A DNA stretch of 39,417 bases from Shewanella sp. (GCF_013214165.1 NZ_JABSSM010000039.1:1-39417); one strand, 5' to 3'; numbered from the stretch's first letter, positions 1 to 10,446 are shown. Numbers and translations: made by a program. Notes: generated by a model from the sequence alone, not told the origin.

Positions 1-72
1 CAGAAGTGAAACGCAATCGCGCCGATGGTAGTGTGGGGTCTCCCCATGTGAGAGTAGGTCATTTCCAGGCGC
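1..72 (+). rRNA. rrf: 5S ribosomal RNA, 3' part
   Basis: The first 72 bases match the 3' two-thirds of gammaproteobacterial 5S rRNA: the GAAGTGAAACGC segment, the GCGCCGATGGTAGTGTGGGG helix and the CTCCCCATGTGAGAGTAGG segment, ending in CCAGGCGCC of the closing helix. The 5' third lies outside the window. It is the distal end of an rRNA operon transcribed rightward; a terminator follows within 10 bases. The exact 3' end (71-74) cannot be fixed by eye. Confidence 0.95.
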
Positions 73-80
73 CTAATAAA

Positions 81-117
81 CGAAAAAGCCCGTTGCTAAC
101 GCAACGGGCTTTTTTCG
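81..117 (+). terminator. rRNA operon terminator (copy 1)
   Basis: A GC-rich hairpin (AAAGCCCGTTGC, loop TAAC, GCAACGGGCTTT) followed by a T-run directly after the 5S rRNA is a classical Rho-independent terminator. The same hairpin recurs at 579-611, so the operon end carries it twice. Confidence 0.9.
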
Positions 118-369
118 TTTAGGCCTGACTCTTTGTTGCAAGAAGTGACCGAACGAACATGGGGAATATAGATAGCGCATGCGAAGCATGCATCCTTTCA
201 TGTGATAGGTAGAGATTTGCTCCTGCAATCTCGACACTTCCCACATCCATGTGGGTCGTAGGGTGAAGGGCCTGCGCTTATCAAGCGTAGCTTGATGCTG
301 GGTTGGTAGAAAAACGTTCCAGACATTTTCTACATTCCTCACATCCTTGTGAGTCAACGCGGAGAGCTC
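85..369 (+). repeat. Post-rRNA direct repeat, copy A
   Basis: Bases 85-268 match 579-762 without a visible difference (offset 494), and 297-369 match 792-864 (offset 495). The inner 269-296 segment differs between copies; each carries its own small palindrome there (cttatcaagcgtagcttgatg here, gcgaagcgcagctttgcgc in copy B). The block holds the operon terminator plus spacer and does not look coding: the open frames on either strand run through palindromes and differ between copies. Confidence 0.85.
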
Positions 370-382
370 GCTCGAAGCTGGG

Positions 383-399
383 CCATTGGAAGGCGCCTC
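383..399 (+). repeat. Decayed 5S-tail-like fragment 1
   Basis: CCATTGGAAGGCGCCT resembles the last bases of the 5S gene (CATTTCCAGGCGCCT, 59-73) except for GGA in place of TCC. A second such fragment lies at 540-558, and both are preceded by similar GCGGAG...GAAGC(T/C)GGG sequence. I read them as decayed leftovers of repeated operon ends; this is inference from short matches. Confidence 0.4.
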
Positions 400-459
400 T
401 GCTCTTTGTTTCCGTATTCAAAGCGCCGTAATTTCATCCCCATGTGTCCACTTCGTGGA

Positions 460-512
460 TCGAGTAGGGTGAAGACCTTGCGCTTATCAAACGTAGTTTG
501 GTGCTGGGTCGG
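460..512 (+). repeat. Partial, diverged third copy of the spacer palindrome
   Basis: This stretch follows the 255-303 part of copy A: GTAGGGTGAAG, then TGCGCTTATCAA, CGTAG, TTTGGTGCTGGGT, with several substitutions. It keeps the small inverted repeat at its centre. It shows that the spacer unit has been copied at least three times, one copy being older than the other two. Confidence 0.6.
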
Positions 513-539
513 AACGCGGAGGATTTATCCGAAGCCGGG

Positions 540-558
540 CCATTGGAAGGCGCCTAAT
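540..558 (+). repeat. Decayed 5S-tail-like fragment 2
   Basis: CCATTGGAAGGCGCCTAAT matches the 5S 3' end and following bases (59-77) except for a GGA/TCC difference. It sits just upstream of the second terminator copy, in the same order as the intact 5S-terminator pair, as expected if a distal operon fragment had been duplicated and the 5S body lost. Confidence 0.45.
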
Positions 559-578
559 TTCTCGTAAAGAGAGTCGAT

Positions 579-864
579 AAAGCCCGTTGCTAACGCAACG
601 GGCTTTTTTCGTTTAGGCCTGACTCTTTGTTGCAAGAAGTGACCGAACGAACATGGGGAATATAGATAGCGCATGCGAAGCATGCATCCTTTCATGTGAT
701 AGGTAGAGATTTGCTCCTGCAATCTCGACACTTCCCACATCCATGTGGGTCGTAGGGTGAAGCGGGGGTTGTTGGCGAAGCGCAGCTTTGCGCTGGGTTG
801 GTAGAAAAACGTTCCAGACATTTTCTACATTCCTCACATCCTTGTGAGTCAACGCGGAGAGCTC
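579..864 (+). repeat. Post-rRNA direct repeat, copy B, with second terminator
   Basis: Second copy of the block at 85-369. It begins with the same terminator hairpin (AAGCCCGTTGC/GCAACGGGCTT plus T-run, 579-611). Near-identity over about 184 bases and again over 73 bases points to recent duplication or gene conversion, probably by exchange among rRNA operon ends. Confidence 0.85.
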
Positions 865-915
865 ACTGATATGCTCATCGGTAACTGATCCGTGGGTTAT
901 ATCAATCGAATAATT

Positions 916-2358
916 TTATTTTGATAAGAGTTCTACAAAGCCATTAACGGCGATCTTGCTTAAACAAGAATGTACCAGTTCTTTCGCTATTTCGACCCTA
1001 TCAGCCTCAGCGTAGCATCTGAGTTCAGGCGCATTACCTGAGGGGCGTAAGTGGATTATTCTGTTGTCTTTTAGGGTTATGCGTAAGCCATCTGTGCAAT
1101 CAAGGCTTTGAATTAATTGTTCTTCAAATCCCAAGGCATCGAGTAGTCGGTTTGGATCTTCTTGCCCTAGAGTCAAGATGATTTGGCTGCGTTCTGTGGG
1201 GAAGTTTTTTATACGGTCGCTATATGTCACTCTTTTGGGGAGTGAGTCGACTAAGGCTGAAATAGTTTTGTGCCTAGCCTCTGCAAAAAGCATTAATGCT
1301 GGTAAGACGGCATCTCGAGTCGGCAGAGCCTTAAGTGTGTGTTGCTTGATTCTCACATCGCTGCCGAGCAAGAAGCCCCCGTTGGCTTCAAAACCTGCGA
1401 TTGTTTCATAATTTTCTGCCAGAGTAGAAAACTCAGCAATGACATAGGGCGAGCCAATTCTCGTTCGTTTTACATGAGAGAAGTATGCACTGCTGTCGAT
1501 GACCGTATTGCTATTAACCGGTATTGCGAGTGCCTCTATGTGCAGCGCGTTGGCACAGAGTAAGCCTAAAATATCCCCCCGCAGCCAGGTACCACTCTCA
1601 TCGGCTACGAGGGGACGGTCGCCATCGCCATCGGTTGAGAATATGGCATCGAGAGCATATTGTTTTGACCAGTTGCGCGCCTTAGCTATGTCCTCATCGG
1701 ATACCGCCTCGGTATCTATGGGTACAAACTCATCGCTTCGCTCTAACGCTATGACCTCGGCGCCCAGTGCCGAGAATATCTTCGAATATAAGTCTCGGCC
1801 CGCACTCGAGTGCTCATAAATACCAATACGCTTGCCGGTGAGCAACGCAGCATTAAACAATGATGTGTAGCGTTGGATATAAAGTCTTGCAGCATCCGGG
1901 TTCACAGCAAGGTTAGGTATGTCTTCGAAGGGGGAAAATTTTGCCCGAGTACACAAGATCTCTTGCTCATCAGATTTGCTGATTTCTCCATCGGGGCGAT
2001 AGAACTTCAAGCCATTACGATCAAATGGAATATGACTTCCAGTGACCATGATACTAGGTATCTTATCTTGCATTGCGGCATATGCTAGTGCGGGTGTTGG
2101 AACTACGCCATAGTAAATCGCTTCGATACCTAAGTGCTCCAGCGCCTTGGCACAGGCCATAGCCATCCGAAAGCTGCTGGGGCGATTATCAATAGCGATG
2201 GCGACATGGTTAAAAGTGAAGTCTTGTCGCTGAGTCGCGACAAATGAGTGGGTGAAAGCCGCACAAACTTCATTGGTAAATTGAGTAACCAGCCCACGAG
2301 CACCGCTGGTGCCAAAGGCTATACCGCTATTTCTAATCACATCAGAACTCAATAACAT
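916..2358 (-). CDS. manB: Phosphomannomutase / phosphoglucomutase family protein
   Basis: A 480-residue alpha-D-phosphohexomutase, expected to convert mannose-6-P to mannose-1-P for the ManC enzyme encoded just upstream. Visible signatures: FGTSGARG (residues 15-22), the active-site loop TGSHIP with phospho-acceptor Ser108 (many relatives have TASHNP), the metal loop DGDGDR (243-248), the sugar loop EANGG, and a C-terminal [10 protein letters not shown] phosphate-binding loop. I start at the ATG at 2358 because AGGAT precedes it at good spacing and the sequence begins just before the conserved core. A longer frame to 2442 needs a TTG start without a ribosome site. The 119-base gap to manC has no visible terminator, so the two genes are probably co-transcribed. 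Substrate preference (mannose or glucose phosphate) is inferred from the neighbour. Confidence 0.9.
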   Translation of the reverse strand: MLLSSDVIRNSGIAFGTSGARGLVTQFTNEVCAAFTHSFVATQRQDFTFNHVAIAIDNRPSSFRMAMACAKALEHLGIEAIYYGVVPTPALAYAAMQDKIPSIMVTGSHIPFDRNGLKFYRPDGEISKSDEQEILCTRAKFSPFEDIPNLAVNPDAARLYIQRYTSLFNAALLTGKRIGIYEHSSAGRDLYSKIFSALGAEVIALERSDEFVPIDTEAVSDEDIAKARNWSKQYALDAIFSTDGDGDRPLVADESGTWLRGDILGLLCANALHIEALAIPVNSNTVIDSSAYFSHVKRTRIGSPYVIAEFSTLAENYETIAGFEANGGFLLGSDVRIKQHTLKALPTRDAVLPALMLFAEARHKTISALVDSLPKRVTYSDRIKNFPTERSQIILTLGQEDPNRLLDALGFEEQLIQSLDCTDGLRITLKDNRIIHLRPSGNAPELRCYAEADRVEIAKELVHSCLSKIAVNGFVELLSK

Positions 2359-2477
2359 CAAAAATCCTATAGGTGCAGTAAGCACTCTCCCATGAAGATG
2401 GTATGGCTTTTCTTTACCTAGCTTCGATACTAGAGGTTCCAATATTGAAGCTAACAGCTTAGAAAGCTGGCCAGTGT

Positions 2478-3917
2478 CTACACCTGTTCATCTTTGCGGC
2501 CGTAGCGGTCTTCAAGGCGGACAATATCATCCTCACCCAGATAGGACCCAGATTGTACTTCGATCAGCTCTAACGGGATTTTACCTGGGTTTTCAAGGGC
2601 GTGAATAGTGCCTATGGGTATGTATGTTGACTGGTTTTCTGTTAATAAAATCTCTTGGTCACCGTTAGTTACTCTTGCGGTACCGGATACCACGATCCAA
2701 TGTTCGGCTCTGTGATGGTGCATCTGAACTGATAGCTTAGCGCCTGGATTTACGGTGATGTGTTTCACCTGAAAGCGCTGACCGTGATCTATGGAGTCAT
2801 ATTTACCCCAGGGGCGATATACTTCACGGTGGTGCTGCCATTCGCTGCGTTGGTTTGCTTTTAATTGTTCTACAATTTTTTTAACCTGCTGAACTTTGCT
2901 CTGTTTCGAAACTAAAATCGCATCTTTCGTTTCAACGATTATCACATCTTCGAGGCCTATGGTAGCCACTAGCTTGTCGGTAGCGTGAACATAGGAATTT
3001 CTGGTATCTATGCTAAGAACATCGCCTTGAAAGGCATTGCCGTCACAGTCCTTATCTTGCACTTCCCAAAGTGCAGACCAGCTACCTACGTCACTCCAGC
3101 CACAATCCATGGGAACGACCACAACTTTATCTGAGCCTTCGCTACTGCACAGAGGCTCCATCACTGCGTAATCGATAGAGATATCCGGGCATGCCTCAAA
3201 TGCAGCTTTATCCACTCGTAAAAAGTCGAAGTCCTGGGCTGTATTGGAGATGGATTTTTCACATGCCGCATAGATTTCCGGGCTATGAATTTTAAGCTCA
3301 TCTAAGTAGCGACTGGCTTTAAACAGAAACATGCCACTGTTCCAATAGTAGTTCTTGCTATCCAGATAAGCTTGGGCCGTCGCCAGGTTGGGTTTTTCCA
3401 CAAACTCTGCCACACAATAGCCTGCGCCTTTCCCATAGATATCGCCGCGTTTTATGTAGCCATAACCGGTTTCTGGTGTGGTGGGCACAATGCCGAACGT
3501 AACCAGCTTGCCAGCTTGAGCAAATTCAGTGGCCGTTTTAACGGACTGACGAAACGCTTGTTGATCTTTAATCAGGTGATCGGCTGCTAGCACTAACAAT
3601 AAGGGATCATCATTATTTTTAATCGCGGTTAATGCTGCCAAGGCGATAGCCGGAGCCGTATTACGCCCTACAGGCTCAAGAATAATCCCGCTATTGGGGA
3701 TCTTGTTGGCTCGAAACTGCTCTGCAACTGAAAATCTATGTTCTTCGTTACAGATCACCATGACTGGAGCATGTTCGATCCCCTTGAGGCGCATAGCGGT
3801 GCTTTGTAGCATAGAGCTATCACCATTCAAGATGAGAAACTGTTTGGGGAACATTTGTCGTGACAAGGGCCAGAGCCGTGAACCTGCTCCACCTGCCATT
3901 ATTACAGGTAAAATCAT
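2478..3917 (-). CDS. manC: Mannose-1-phosphate guanylyltransferase / mannose-6-phosphate isomerase
   Basis: A bifunctional 479-residue type II GMP-PMI enzyme making GDP-mannose from mannose-1-P and GTP, plus fructose-6-P to mannose-6-P isomerisation in the same chain. The N-terminal nucleotidyltransferase half shows the pyrophosphorylase signature [12 protein letters not shown] with FPKQF (about residues 9-28) and the sugar-site motif FVEKPN. The C-terminal cupin half has [16 protein letters not shown] and the end block [16 protein letters not shown]. Length is typical. GGAGA lies six bases before the ATG. Together with manB it supplies GDP-mannose for envelope or capsular glycans; no glycosyltransferase is visible in the window. 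Confidence 0.95.
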   Translation of the reverse strand: MILPVIMAGGAGSRLWPLSRQMFPKQFLILNGDSSMLQSTAMRLKGIEHAPVMVICNEEHRFSVAEQFRANKIPNSGIILEPVGRNTAPAIALAALTAIKNNDDPLLLVLAADHLIKDQQAFRQSVKTATEFAQAGKLVTFGIVPTTPETGYGYIKRGDIYGKGAGYCVAEFVEKPNLATAQAYLDSKNYYWNSGMFLFKASRYLDELKIHSPEIYAACEKSISNTAQDFDFLRVDKAAFEACPDISIDYAVMEPLCSSEGSDKVVVVPMDCGWSDVGSWSALWEVQDKDCDGNAFQGDVLSIDTRNSYVHATDKLVATIGLEDVIIVETKDAILVSKQSKVQQVKKIVEQLKANQRSEWQHHREVYRPWGKYDSIDHGQRFQVKHITVNPGAKLSVQMHHHRAEHWIVVSGTARVTNGDQEILLTENQSTYIPIGTIHALENPGKIPLELIEVQSGSYLGEDDIVRLEDRYGRKDEQV

Positions 3918-4119
3918 TTTTTCTCCGAAAATAACAATTAAATCTGTTTAATTAGAGTCACATGTTCATTTTATTATAGTTACTGCAAAAACAATTTAGC
4001 AGGCTTATTTTTATTTTGTCTCATTTGTTATGGAACCATAGACGCAAGTCACGAGCTGGATGTGCTGAAAGACAGGAAGGTGTGCAATCGATACGGCTTG
4101 TACGGGTGTAATAAAAAAT

Positions 4120-5820
4120 TTAAAAACGGTTTCTTACCTGGAAGCGCCATTCCCAACTGTTTACTTCTATTCCAGAGGTGAAAGGGAGGCTGAGGTCTAT
4201 GTGAGCCACGTTACCGTAACTCGAGCGAGATGAATAAATCCTTGCGCCTATGCCTATGCTGCCTATAGGACTCGATACTTCATTATTTTCATCGGGCCCG
4301 CCAAAGGCCTGGCCTACATCGACAAACGCAGCCCAGCCAAGCTCGGCGAGCTGATATAGGTTAATATTTGGATAGTTACGGATCTCTGTGGTAAATAACC
4401 ATTGTTTATCACCATGTTGGTAATCGTTAGGATAGCCACGTATACCCGTGTCATCGCCCAGGGCAAAGGTTTTATCTAGATAGTTATTCTTAGATGTACT
4501 GAGTCTGGTCTTAACGTAAGCTGTCCACTTGGGGCTTATCTGATAGAAGTATTCAGCCAGCATGTTTACCTTATAGAAGTCTTTCTGACTGGTGGAAAAT
4601 ACACCCGAACCGTCGAATTCCAGCAAGAGAAGCTCTGCATCGGCCTGATAGCCACGAGTTGTTTTCCAATTAAGGTGGTAGCCAAAGGGAGAGCCGTCCT
4701 CGATATCTCGGGTTTCTAGGCCGAATTTAACGTAATGATGCCAGCCCAAGTTAAAGTCTTCGTTATAGTTGATAAAGTAGATATTGTTCAACACCTTGAA
4801 GTTATCTTGCAAATACTCATAGGCGATCGAGGGGTAGAGGAAATCCCGGTCTTGGGGGACTTCTGAGTCGGGATATTTCTCAGTTTTGGCAAACTGGCTT
4901 TTATCTTGGGTGATACCTGCGATGATACGATTGCGAGAGTTGTCACTCATACTCACCCGCCAACCATACGTCAGGCTATTAAAGTTATCATGCTGTTCAA
5001 ACTCATTGATGTCCATTCCATTTCGCCTAAGGGTATCGATTCTGAGGTCGTCGCTGTACATGGCCGAATACATATCTTTAGTGTCTAAGGTATAGAAGGG
5101 TTTGTTGAAGTAAACTTGTGTCGCCTCTCCGTCGCTATTGTCTTGATAGTTAAAGGCGACTTTTGAGTGCTTGATAAAGCTATCCAGCGGGGCTTCCAGC
5201 GAGATTTTATAGCCGCTTCTATCGGCGTCTGATTGGTACTTAAGTCGGGTGCGTATCCCATAGCCGAGCAGGTTATCTTCCTTTAAACCTATTGAATATT
5301 TACTCTCACCGCCGCTATGACTCAGACTGAACGTCGGTAACAGCGACCAGTTATCCCAAGTTTCAACCAAGAGTGTCTCCCCCTCTTCGCTAGTATCTGA
5401 ATCGGGCTTTTTTTCTACCAGACTGACTTTCGCGTCGCGTATGTAACGGGCGTATCTTAGTAGCCTTTGGGCTTCATCGAGATCTTTCTGTGTGACTCGA
5501 TCGCCGGCCTCTAAGTTTAATTTATTGAGAATGACATGTTCACGGGTATTGATATGCAGGTAATTGGCCCAGCGATGGATAAAGAAGGCATCGGGATCTG
5601 ATTCGTCGAAGATGGAATTACTGGAGACCACTATTTTGCGGATGAGTTTCTTGTGGGTGATCTTTGGGCTGGTGTCCGTTCGAGCAAAAGCCCCATCGTC
5701 AGTCTGTATCGAAGGTTCATCTGATGATGTTTCAGTTAATCTTGAATCGTCTCCTCTACCAGGCATGCTGGCCATAAAGCAGACAAAAAACAGAGATAAA
5801 TTCGACGCGCATCTCATCAT
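4120..5820 (-). CDS. BamA/TamA-like outer-membrane barrel protein (Omp85 type)
   Basis: 566 residues. A signal peptide (about 1-23) precedes a low-complexity acidic linker. One POTRA-like region follows, containing LNLEAGDRVTQKDLDEAQRL (about 100-120), and then a C-terminal 16-strand-type surface-antigen barrel ending in Phe (RNRF). The barrel carries the Omp85 loop-6 signature GIRGYP (459-464, RGY 461-463). It is too short for BamA (five POTRAs, about 800 residues) and lacks the three-POTRA length of TamA, so it is a minor Omp85 member. Its substrate cannot be told from sequence. A role in outer-membrane protein or lipid handling is inference from the family. It lies downstream of nothing co-directional except the ThrE-like gene 269 bases away, so it is probably transcribed alone. 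Confidence 0.8.
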   Translation of the reverse strand: MMRCASNLSLFFVCFMASMPGRGDDSRLTETSSDEPSIQTDDGAFARTDTSPKITHKKLIRKIVVSSNSIFDESDPDAFFIHRWANYLHINTREHVILNKLNLEAGDRVTQKDLDEAQRLLRYARYIRDAKVSLVEKKPDSDTSEEGETLLVETWDNWSLLPTFSLSHSGGESKYSIGLKEDNLLGYGIRTRLKYQSDADRSGYKISLEAPLDSFIKHSKVAFNYQDNSDGEATQVYFNKPFYTLDTKDMYSAMYSDDLRIDTLRRNGMDINEFEQHDNFNSLTYGWRVSMSDNSRNRIIAGITQDKSQFAKTEKYPDSEVPQDRDFLYPSIAYEYLQDNFKVLNNIYFINYNEDFNLGWHHYVKFGLETRDIEDGSPFGYHLNWKTTRGYQADAELLLLEFDGSGVFSTSQKDFYKVNMLAEYFYQISPKWTAYVKTRLSTSKNNYLDKTFALGDDTGIRGYPNDYQHGDKQWLFTTEIRNYPNINLYQLAELGWAAFVDVGQAFGGPDENNEVSSPIGSIGIGARIYSSRSSYGNVAHIDLSLPFTSGIEVNSWEWRFQVRNRF

Positions 5821-6028
5821 ATTAGAGGCCTTTATAATGCCTTAGTATCTTAATTAACGCTTTGGGGTTACAAGTTAATAACACACGCCAGAGAGGAGTT
5901 AGTCAAGGTAAGAGATGAAATATGTGGGTGATTTTACATAGATAAAAACGTGAGTGACTAATGTTAAATCGATATAGATACTGGATTAAAGCCGGAGTTG
6001 GGCTGGCTTGAACTGATTGCGGGAAATT

Positions 6029-6059
6029 CTCAGCGCCAAAAACTGGCTTTAGCGCTGAG
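6029..6059 (-). terminator. Hairpin downstream of the ThrE-like gene
   Basis: CTCAGCGC pairs with GCGCTGAG around an inner GCCA/TGGC hairpin, 31 bases beyond the stop of the exporter gene at 6090. It lacks a strong U-run on the minus strand, so termination is plausible but not clear. The rest of 5821-6089 shows nothing recognisable. Confidence 0.4.
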
Positions 6060-6089
6060 TATGATTAGGAGTCGATGCTGAATCGATCT

Positions 6090-7310
6090 CTAGAGTGTTC
6101 TTCGCGGAGACACGGCAACATTGGCGAAGATGAGTCCGGCAATGAGCGACATAAAGATCAGAAAAATCTGGCTACCTATGTGCGATTGATTGAGCATGGT
6201 CTCACCTAAGATAAGCGTATTTAACCCTATGTAAGTTTTACTGCCGGGGACTAAGATCACTATGCCTTGCAGCAGGGCGATAGATGCTGGTGCCTTCATC
6301 CAGCGGGCAAATAAATTGGAATAGACACCCACGGCGAATGCGCCGAAGAAGATGCCGATGGAATCCCCGAGGTAGATGCTACCTAACATGGATGAGAAGA
6401 ATGCGACTATGCCGGCGAGTATGCCCCAAGGGGCATCTTTCATGCGGGCCTTGAAGATGATCACCAATGCCATAGAAAGAATAGGCACAGCCGACCATAT
6501 CGCCCATTGGGGTATAGGGGCTGGCTCGAAGCTGATGGCGTCGCCGAAGATAGCAGTGCCTACCACCATGCCCAATATCACGCCGAAATAGAGTTTAAAC
6601 AGCAACATGCAGGCATCCATGATGCGTGCAGTGCCCGAGATCAGATCCCTGGCGGCGAGTTCTGCCATGCCTAATGTCAGCGCGAGTCCTGGGATAAAGA
6701 TGATGATGCCCGAGAGGATCACCACAGGGATATTAATATTGGGATCGAAATGTGAGATAGCCGTCGCCGAGATGGCACAGAGGATGGCGGCTAAGGGTTC
6801 AAGCATCTCGGCCATACGTTTGGAGCGCTCGGCGCGGTAGACCAAACTGTAGACCATGAGCCCCAGCATTGCCGACCAGAATACATCATTCCAACTGGTG
6901 CCCATCAACATAGCAAAGGCACCTGCTGAACTGCCGTAGGCCAGTAAAGTCTGCTTGGTGCCATAGGGATTTGGCTTGTTTGCTATCTCTTCGAGGCGCT
7001 CTAATGCCTCGGTTAGCGTACGCTTACCCGAGACTAATTCTTCGACCAGCTCATCGGTACGAGCCAGAGAGCCAAGGTCTAATTCACCTGGATTGACTCG
7101 GGCGACATGGTGATATTCTTGATCTGTATCGTGCTGCAGTACAAATGTCATCGTCGTTGGCGAAATAAGAAAATATCCCTCTATGCCAAGCATGCTAGAA
7201 ACGGCCTGAAGGTGGGCTTCCAGTCGATAGGCCGGTGTACCAAACTTATGCAACGACTTACCTAACTTGATTATAAAACGTCGTTTCTCAAGAAATTCTT
7301 CGTTGTTCAC
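6090..7310 (-). CDS. Threonine/serine exporter family protein (ThrE type)
   Basis: A 406-residue inner-membrane protein combining both halves of the ThrE family (DUF1212-type N-terminal part and the ThrE_2 C-terminal part) in one chain. A soluble start of about 110 residues (KLGKSLHKFGTPAYRLE..., then SPTTMTFVLQ) leads into about ten hydrophobic segments. The first contains YGSSAGAFAMLMG and another IPGLALTLG. Family members export threonine or serine using the proton gradient; the actual substrate here is unknown. The start ATG at 7310 faces a 162-base divergent region shared with the MAPEG gene, where both promoters should lie. Confidence 0.88.
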   Translation of the reverse strand: MNNEEFLEKRRFIIKLGKSLHKFGTPAYRLEAHLQAVSSMLGIEGYFLISPTTMTFVLQHDTDQEYHHVARVNPGELDLGSLARTDELVEELVSGKRTLTEALERLEEIANKPNPYGTKQTLLAYGSSAGAFAMLMGTSWNDVFWSAMLGLMVYSLVYRAERSKRMAEMLEPLAAILCAISATAISHFDPNINIPVVILSGIIIFIPGLALTLGMAELAARDLISGTARIMDACMLLFKLYFGVILGMVVGTAIFGDAISFEPAPIPQWAIWSAVPILSMALVIIFKARMKDAPWGILAGIVAFFSSMLGSIYLGDSIGIFFGAFAVGVYSNLFARWMKAPASIALLQGIVILVPGSKTYIGLNTLILGETMLNQSHIGSQIFLIFMSLIAGLIFANVAVSPRRTL

Positions 7311-7472
7311 TAGCGTGGTCCATTTGTGATTTAAATATTAGGGTGTTTAGGCGAGCGCATATTAACCTAGTTTGTGGGGAAAAGGTTAATCGACTGGAAA
7401 ATATTTACTTAGGCTCAATTAGTGGTAATGCTGGTTTATCAAAACCCATAGCGCAAGTAAAAAGGATGGCAT

Positions 7473-7886
7473 ATGTCAGTGGTTATTTCGGGTCTGTATA
7501 TTAGTTTAACGGCGATATTAATGGTGGCATTGGCCATGCGGGTGGTTAAGTTACGTCGAAAACATAAGATAGGCCTAGGTAGTGCGGATAATAAAGAACT
7601 GCAACTCGCCACTCGAGTCCATGCCAACCTGATTGAGAATGCACCGATCGCCATGGCCTTGCTGTTGGTGGCGGAATTGAACGGCCTCTCAAGTATCTAT
7701 CTTCATCTGCTCGGAATGGTCTGGATCATAGGACGCATCTTACATGCCGTGGGGCTGACCAGAGGCAGAGGAGGGTATCATCTTGGGCGGTTCTGGGGCG
7801 GCCTGCTCACTTGGTTAGTCATGTTGATATTAGCCATCGCTAATATCACTCAGTTTTCTCTGGGCTCGATGGGCTATTTAAGTTAA
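7473..7886 (+). CDS. MAPEG-family membrane protein
   Basis: 137 residues with four hydrophobic segments and the typical MAPEG pattern: a basic loop after helix 1 (RVVKLRRKHKIGLG), then ATRVHANLIENAPIAM in helix 2, and RILHAVGL near helix 3. Bacterial relatives (YecN-like, COG3788) are related to microsomal glutathione transferases; the activity of this member is not known. AAAGGATGGCAT precedes the ATG, a good ribosome site. Transcribed away from the ThrE-like gene; ygiQ starts about 260 bases further on. Confidence 0.88.
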   Translation: MSVVISGLYISLTAILMVALAMRVVKLRRKHKIGLGSADNKELQLATRVHANLIENAPIAMALLLVAELNGLSSIYLHLLGMVWIIGRILHAVGLTRGRGGYHLGRFWGGLLTWLVMLILAIANITQFSLGSMGYLS

Positions 7887-8145
7887 GTATGAACTCGTTA
7901 AGTGAGCGGTGACCAAGTCAGGCATTGGGCATCATAGAAAGGACACGCTAAAGTGCCCAACCTTGAGCCAAACCTATGCCCCTACTTATTTTAATGGTAA
8001 TGACTTTTTTCGTCTCAAGCCTAACTTTCTTTACACTTGTTCGTTTTTTGTTCGCCTAGATGGTCTCTCCCCTGCTATACTCCGCGTCCCATTAGTGGGC
8101 GCGAATATTCTATTCTCACCGTTTGATAGTCAGGCTTTATTACTC

Positions 8146-10446
8146 ATGCAAGTTGAATCTACCTTATTTACTCATCCCAAATATCGCTCTGAGCAAACGG
8201 AGGCGGCGCCATTTCTGCCTATGTCTCGCAAAGAGATGAAGAAACTCGGGTGGGACAGCTGTGACATCATCATAGTCACAGGCGACGCCTATGTGGATCA
8301 TCCCAGCTTCGGCATGGCCGTGATTGGACGCATGCTCGAGTCTCAAGGTTTCAGGGTAGGTATCATCTCGCAGCCAGATTGGTCTAATAAAGAAGACTTC
8401 ATGAAGCTGGGCAAGCCAAACCTCTATTTCGGGGTGACGTCGGGCAACATGGACTCGATGATCAACCGTTATACCGCCGAGCGTCGCATGCGTCACGATG
8501 ATGCTTATACGGCAGGCAATATAGGTGGTAAGCGCCCTGATCGCGCCGTAACCGTTTATACCCAGAGGTGTAAGGAAGCTTACAAGCAGGTGCCAGTTGT
8601 CATAGGAGGCATAGAGGCCAGCTTGCGCCGCATGGCCCACTACGATTATTGGTCTGATAAGGTGCGCCGCAGTGTGATCTTAGATGCTAAAGCCGATATT
8701 TTAGCCTACGGTAATGCCGAGCGTCCTCTGGTGGAGATCTCCCATCGACTGGCTGCGGGTGAGTCTATCGCAGATCTGCACGATATTCGCGGCACCACAG
8801 TGATACGTAAAGAGCCGCTCGCCGAATGGAAGGGCATGGACTCACGCAAGATAGATCAGCTACATAAGATAGACCCCATTCCTCATCCTTATGGCGCCGA
8901 TGATGTGGGCTGTAAGAACATGTCCGGTCCATCGGATGTAAAAATATTCGATAATGACGCACCCAAGGCCATCAGCGTACAGGCTCCTAGGCCTAAGCCT
9001 TGGGAGAAGACCTATGTGTTATTGCCAAGCTTCGAGAAGGTCTCGACAGACAAATACCTCTATGCTCACGCGTCTAGAATTTTGCATCAGGAGCAGAATC
9101 CGGGCTGTGCCCGCGCCCTATTTCAGCGTCATGCCGAACGTGCCATCTGGATAAACCCTCCTGCCTGGCCGTTAAATACCGACGAGATGGACGGTGTGTT
9201 TGGTCTACCCTATAAGCGGGTGCCACACCCTTCATATGGTGACGACAAGATCCCCGCTTATGACATGATCAAGACCTCGATCAACATCATGCGTGGCTGT
9301 TTCGGTGGCTGCTCCTTCTGCTCCATTACCGAGCATGAAGGACGTATCATTCAGAGTCGCTCCCAGGAGTCGATCCTAAATGAGATCAAAGATATTCAGG
9401 ATAAGGTACCAGGCTTTACCGGCGTCATCTCAGATCTTGGTGGCCCGACGGCTAACATGTATCGTCTGGGCTGTAAGAGCGTCAAGGCCGAGAAGACCTG
9501 TAGACGACTCTCTTGTGTATTCCCCGCTATCTGTGGTCATCTAGATACCGATCATTCGGCGACGATCGATCTCTATCGAGCGGCCAGGAATGTTCCCGGG
9601 ATCAAGAAGGTACTCATCGCCTCGGGTGTTCGTTACGATCTGGCTACCGAAGATCCCCGTTATGTGAAAGAGCTGGCGAGCCATCATGTGGGCGGCTATC
9701 TCAAGATCGCTCCCGAGCATACCGAAGACGGTCCGCTCAACAAGATGATGAAGCCGGGCATGGGCAGTTATAATAAGTTTAAGGAGTTGTTCGACAAGTA
9801 CTCCAAGGAAGCGGGTAAGAAACAGTATCTGATCCCTTACTTTATCTCGGCGCATCCGGGCACGACCAACGACGACATGGTCAATCTGGCGCTCTGGCTC
9901 AAGGGAGAGAAGTTTAAACTGGATCAAGTGCAGAACTTCTATCCATCGCCGATGGCGAACGCGACCACCATATACCATACCGGACTCAACTCGCTGAAGA
10001 ATGTGAAACACACCAGTGAAAAGGTGACAGTGCCGAAGAAGGGACGTCAGCGTAAGCTGCACAAGGCCTTGCTGCGCTACCACGATCCGGCGGGTTGGCC
10101 TATGATCCGTGAAGCCCTGATTGAGTTGGGCAGAGAGGAGCTGATCGGCAACAGCCCCAGCTGTCTGGTTCCCACCGAGTCGCGCCATGAACGAGAAGCC
10201 ATGCGTAATAAGGGGAAGGGCGGAGCGAATGCCGCTGACAACAACCCCTCTGCCGGTGGCAAGAAGGCCTTTACCCGCTTCTCTGAAGATCAGTTTGCCG
10301 ACAGAAAGCCCAAGAGCAAGGCTGGCAGCTCTTCCAATAAGCAAGGCAGTAAAGCATCTGGCAGCCAAGGGAATAGCGAAAGTGGCCAGCGGAAACGTCC
10401 GGTGAAGAAGAATGTTTGGGGCACCACACCTAAGCATCAAAGATAG
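8146..10446 (+). CDS. ygiQ: YgiQ-family radical SAM protein
   Basis: About 766 residues. The N-terminal part ([20 protein letters not shown], then [13 protein letters not shown]) matches the YgiQ/UPF0313 family start. The radical-SAM cluster motif CFGGCSFC binds the 4Fe-4S cluster through Cys385, Cys389 and Cys392. Further family blocks are [20 protein letters not shown] and [11 protein letters not shown]. The frame is open back to 7909, but those 79 extra residues look unlike the family and I prefer the ATG at 8146; no strong ribosome site supports it. The last 75 or so residues are Lys/Ser/Gly-rich and probably disordered. The reaction catalysed by YgiQ is not established. A terminator-like hairpin follows at 10480. 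Confidence 0.92.
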   Translation: MQVESTLFTHPKYRSEQTEAAPFLPMSRKEMKKLGWDSCDIIIVTGDAYVDHPSFGMAVIGRMLESQGFRVGIISQPDWSNKEDFMKLGKPNLYFGVTSGNMDSMINRYTAERRMRHDDAYTAGNIGGKRPDRAVTVYTQRCKEAYKQVPVVIGGIEASLRRMAHYDYWSDKVRRSVILDAKADILAYGNAERPLVEISHRLAAGESIADLHDIRGTTVIRKEPLAEWKGMDSRKIDQLHKIDPIPHPYGADDVGCKNMSGPSDVKIFDNDAPKAISVQAPRPKPWEKTYVLLPSFEKVSTDKYLYAHASRILHQEQNPGCARALFQRHAERAIWINPPAWPLNTDEMDGVFGLPYKRVPHPSYGDDKIPAYDMIKTSINIMRGCFGGCSFCSITEHEGRIIQSRSQESILNEIKDIQDKVPGFTGVISDLGGPTANMYRLGCKSVKAEKTCRRLSCVFPAICGHLDTDHSATIDLYRAARNVPGIKKVLIASGVRYDLATEDPRYVKELASHHVGGYLKIAPEHTEDGPLNKMMKPGMGSYNKFKELFDKYSKEAGKKQYLIPYFISAHPGTTNDDMVNLALWLKGEKFKLDQVQNFYPSPMANATTIYHTGLNSLKNVKHTSEKVTVPKKGRQRKLHKALLRYHDPAGWPMIREALIELGREELIGNSPSCLVPTESRHEREAMRNKGKGGANAADNNPSAGGKKAFTRFSEDQFADRKPKSKAGSSSNKQGSKASGSQGNSESGQRKRPVKKNVWGTTPKHQR

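Noticed and set aside
73..852. Minus-strand frames giving repeated small proteins beginning MTHKDVRNVENVWNV
   Set aside because: They occur twice only because the DNA block is duplicated; they cross the palindromes, lack ribosome sites and lie in rRNA spacer sequence.
7909..8145. 79-residue N-terminal extension of YgiQ
   Set aside because: Not like the family's start; the family-matching sequence begins just after the ATG at 8146.
9541..10440. 299-codon minus-strand frame opposite ygiQ, and 158-codon frame at 8164-8640
   Set aside because: Antisense shadows of a well-supported radical SAM gene; no start signal and no family resemblance.
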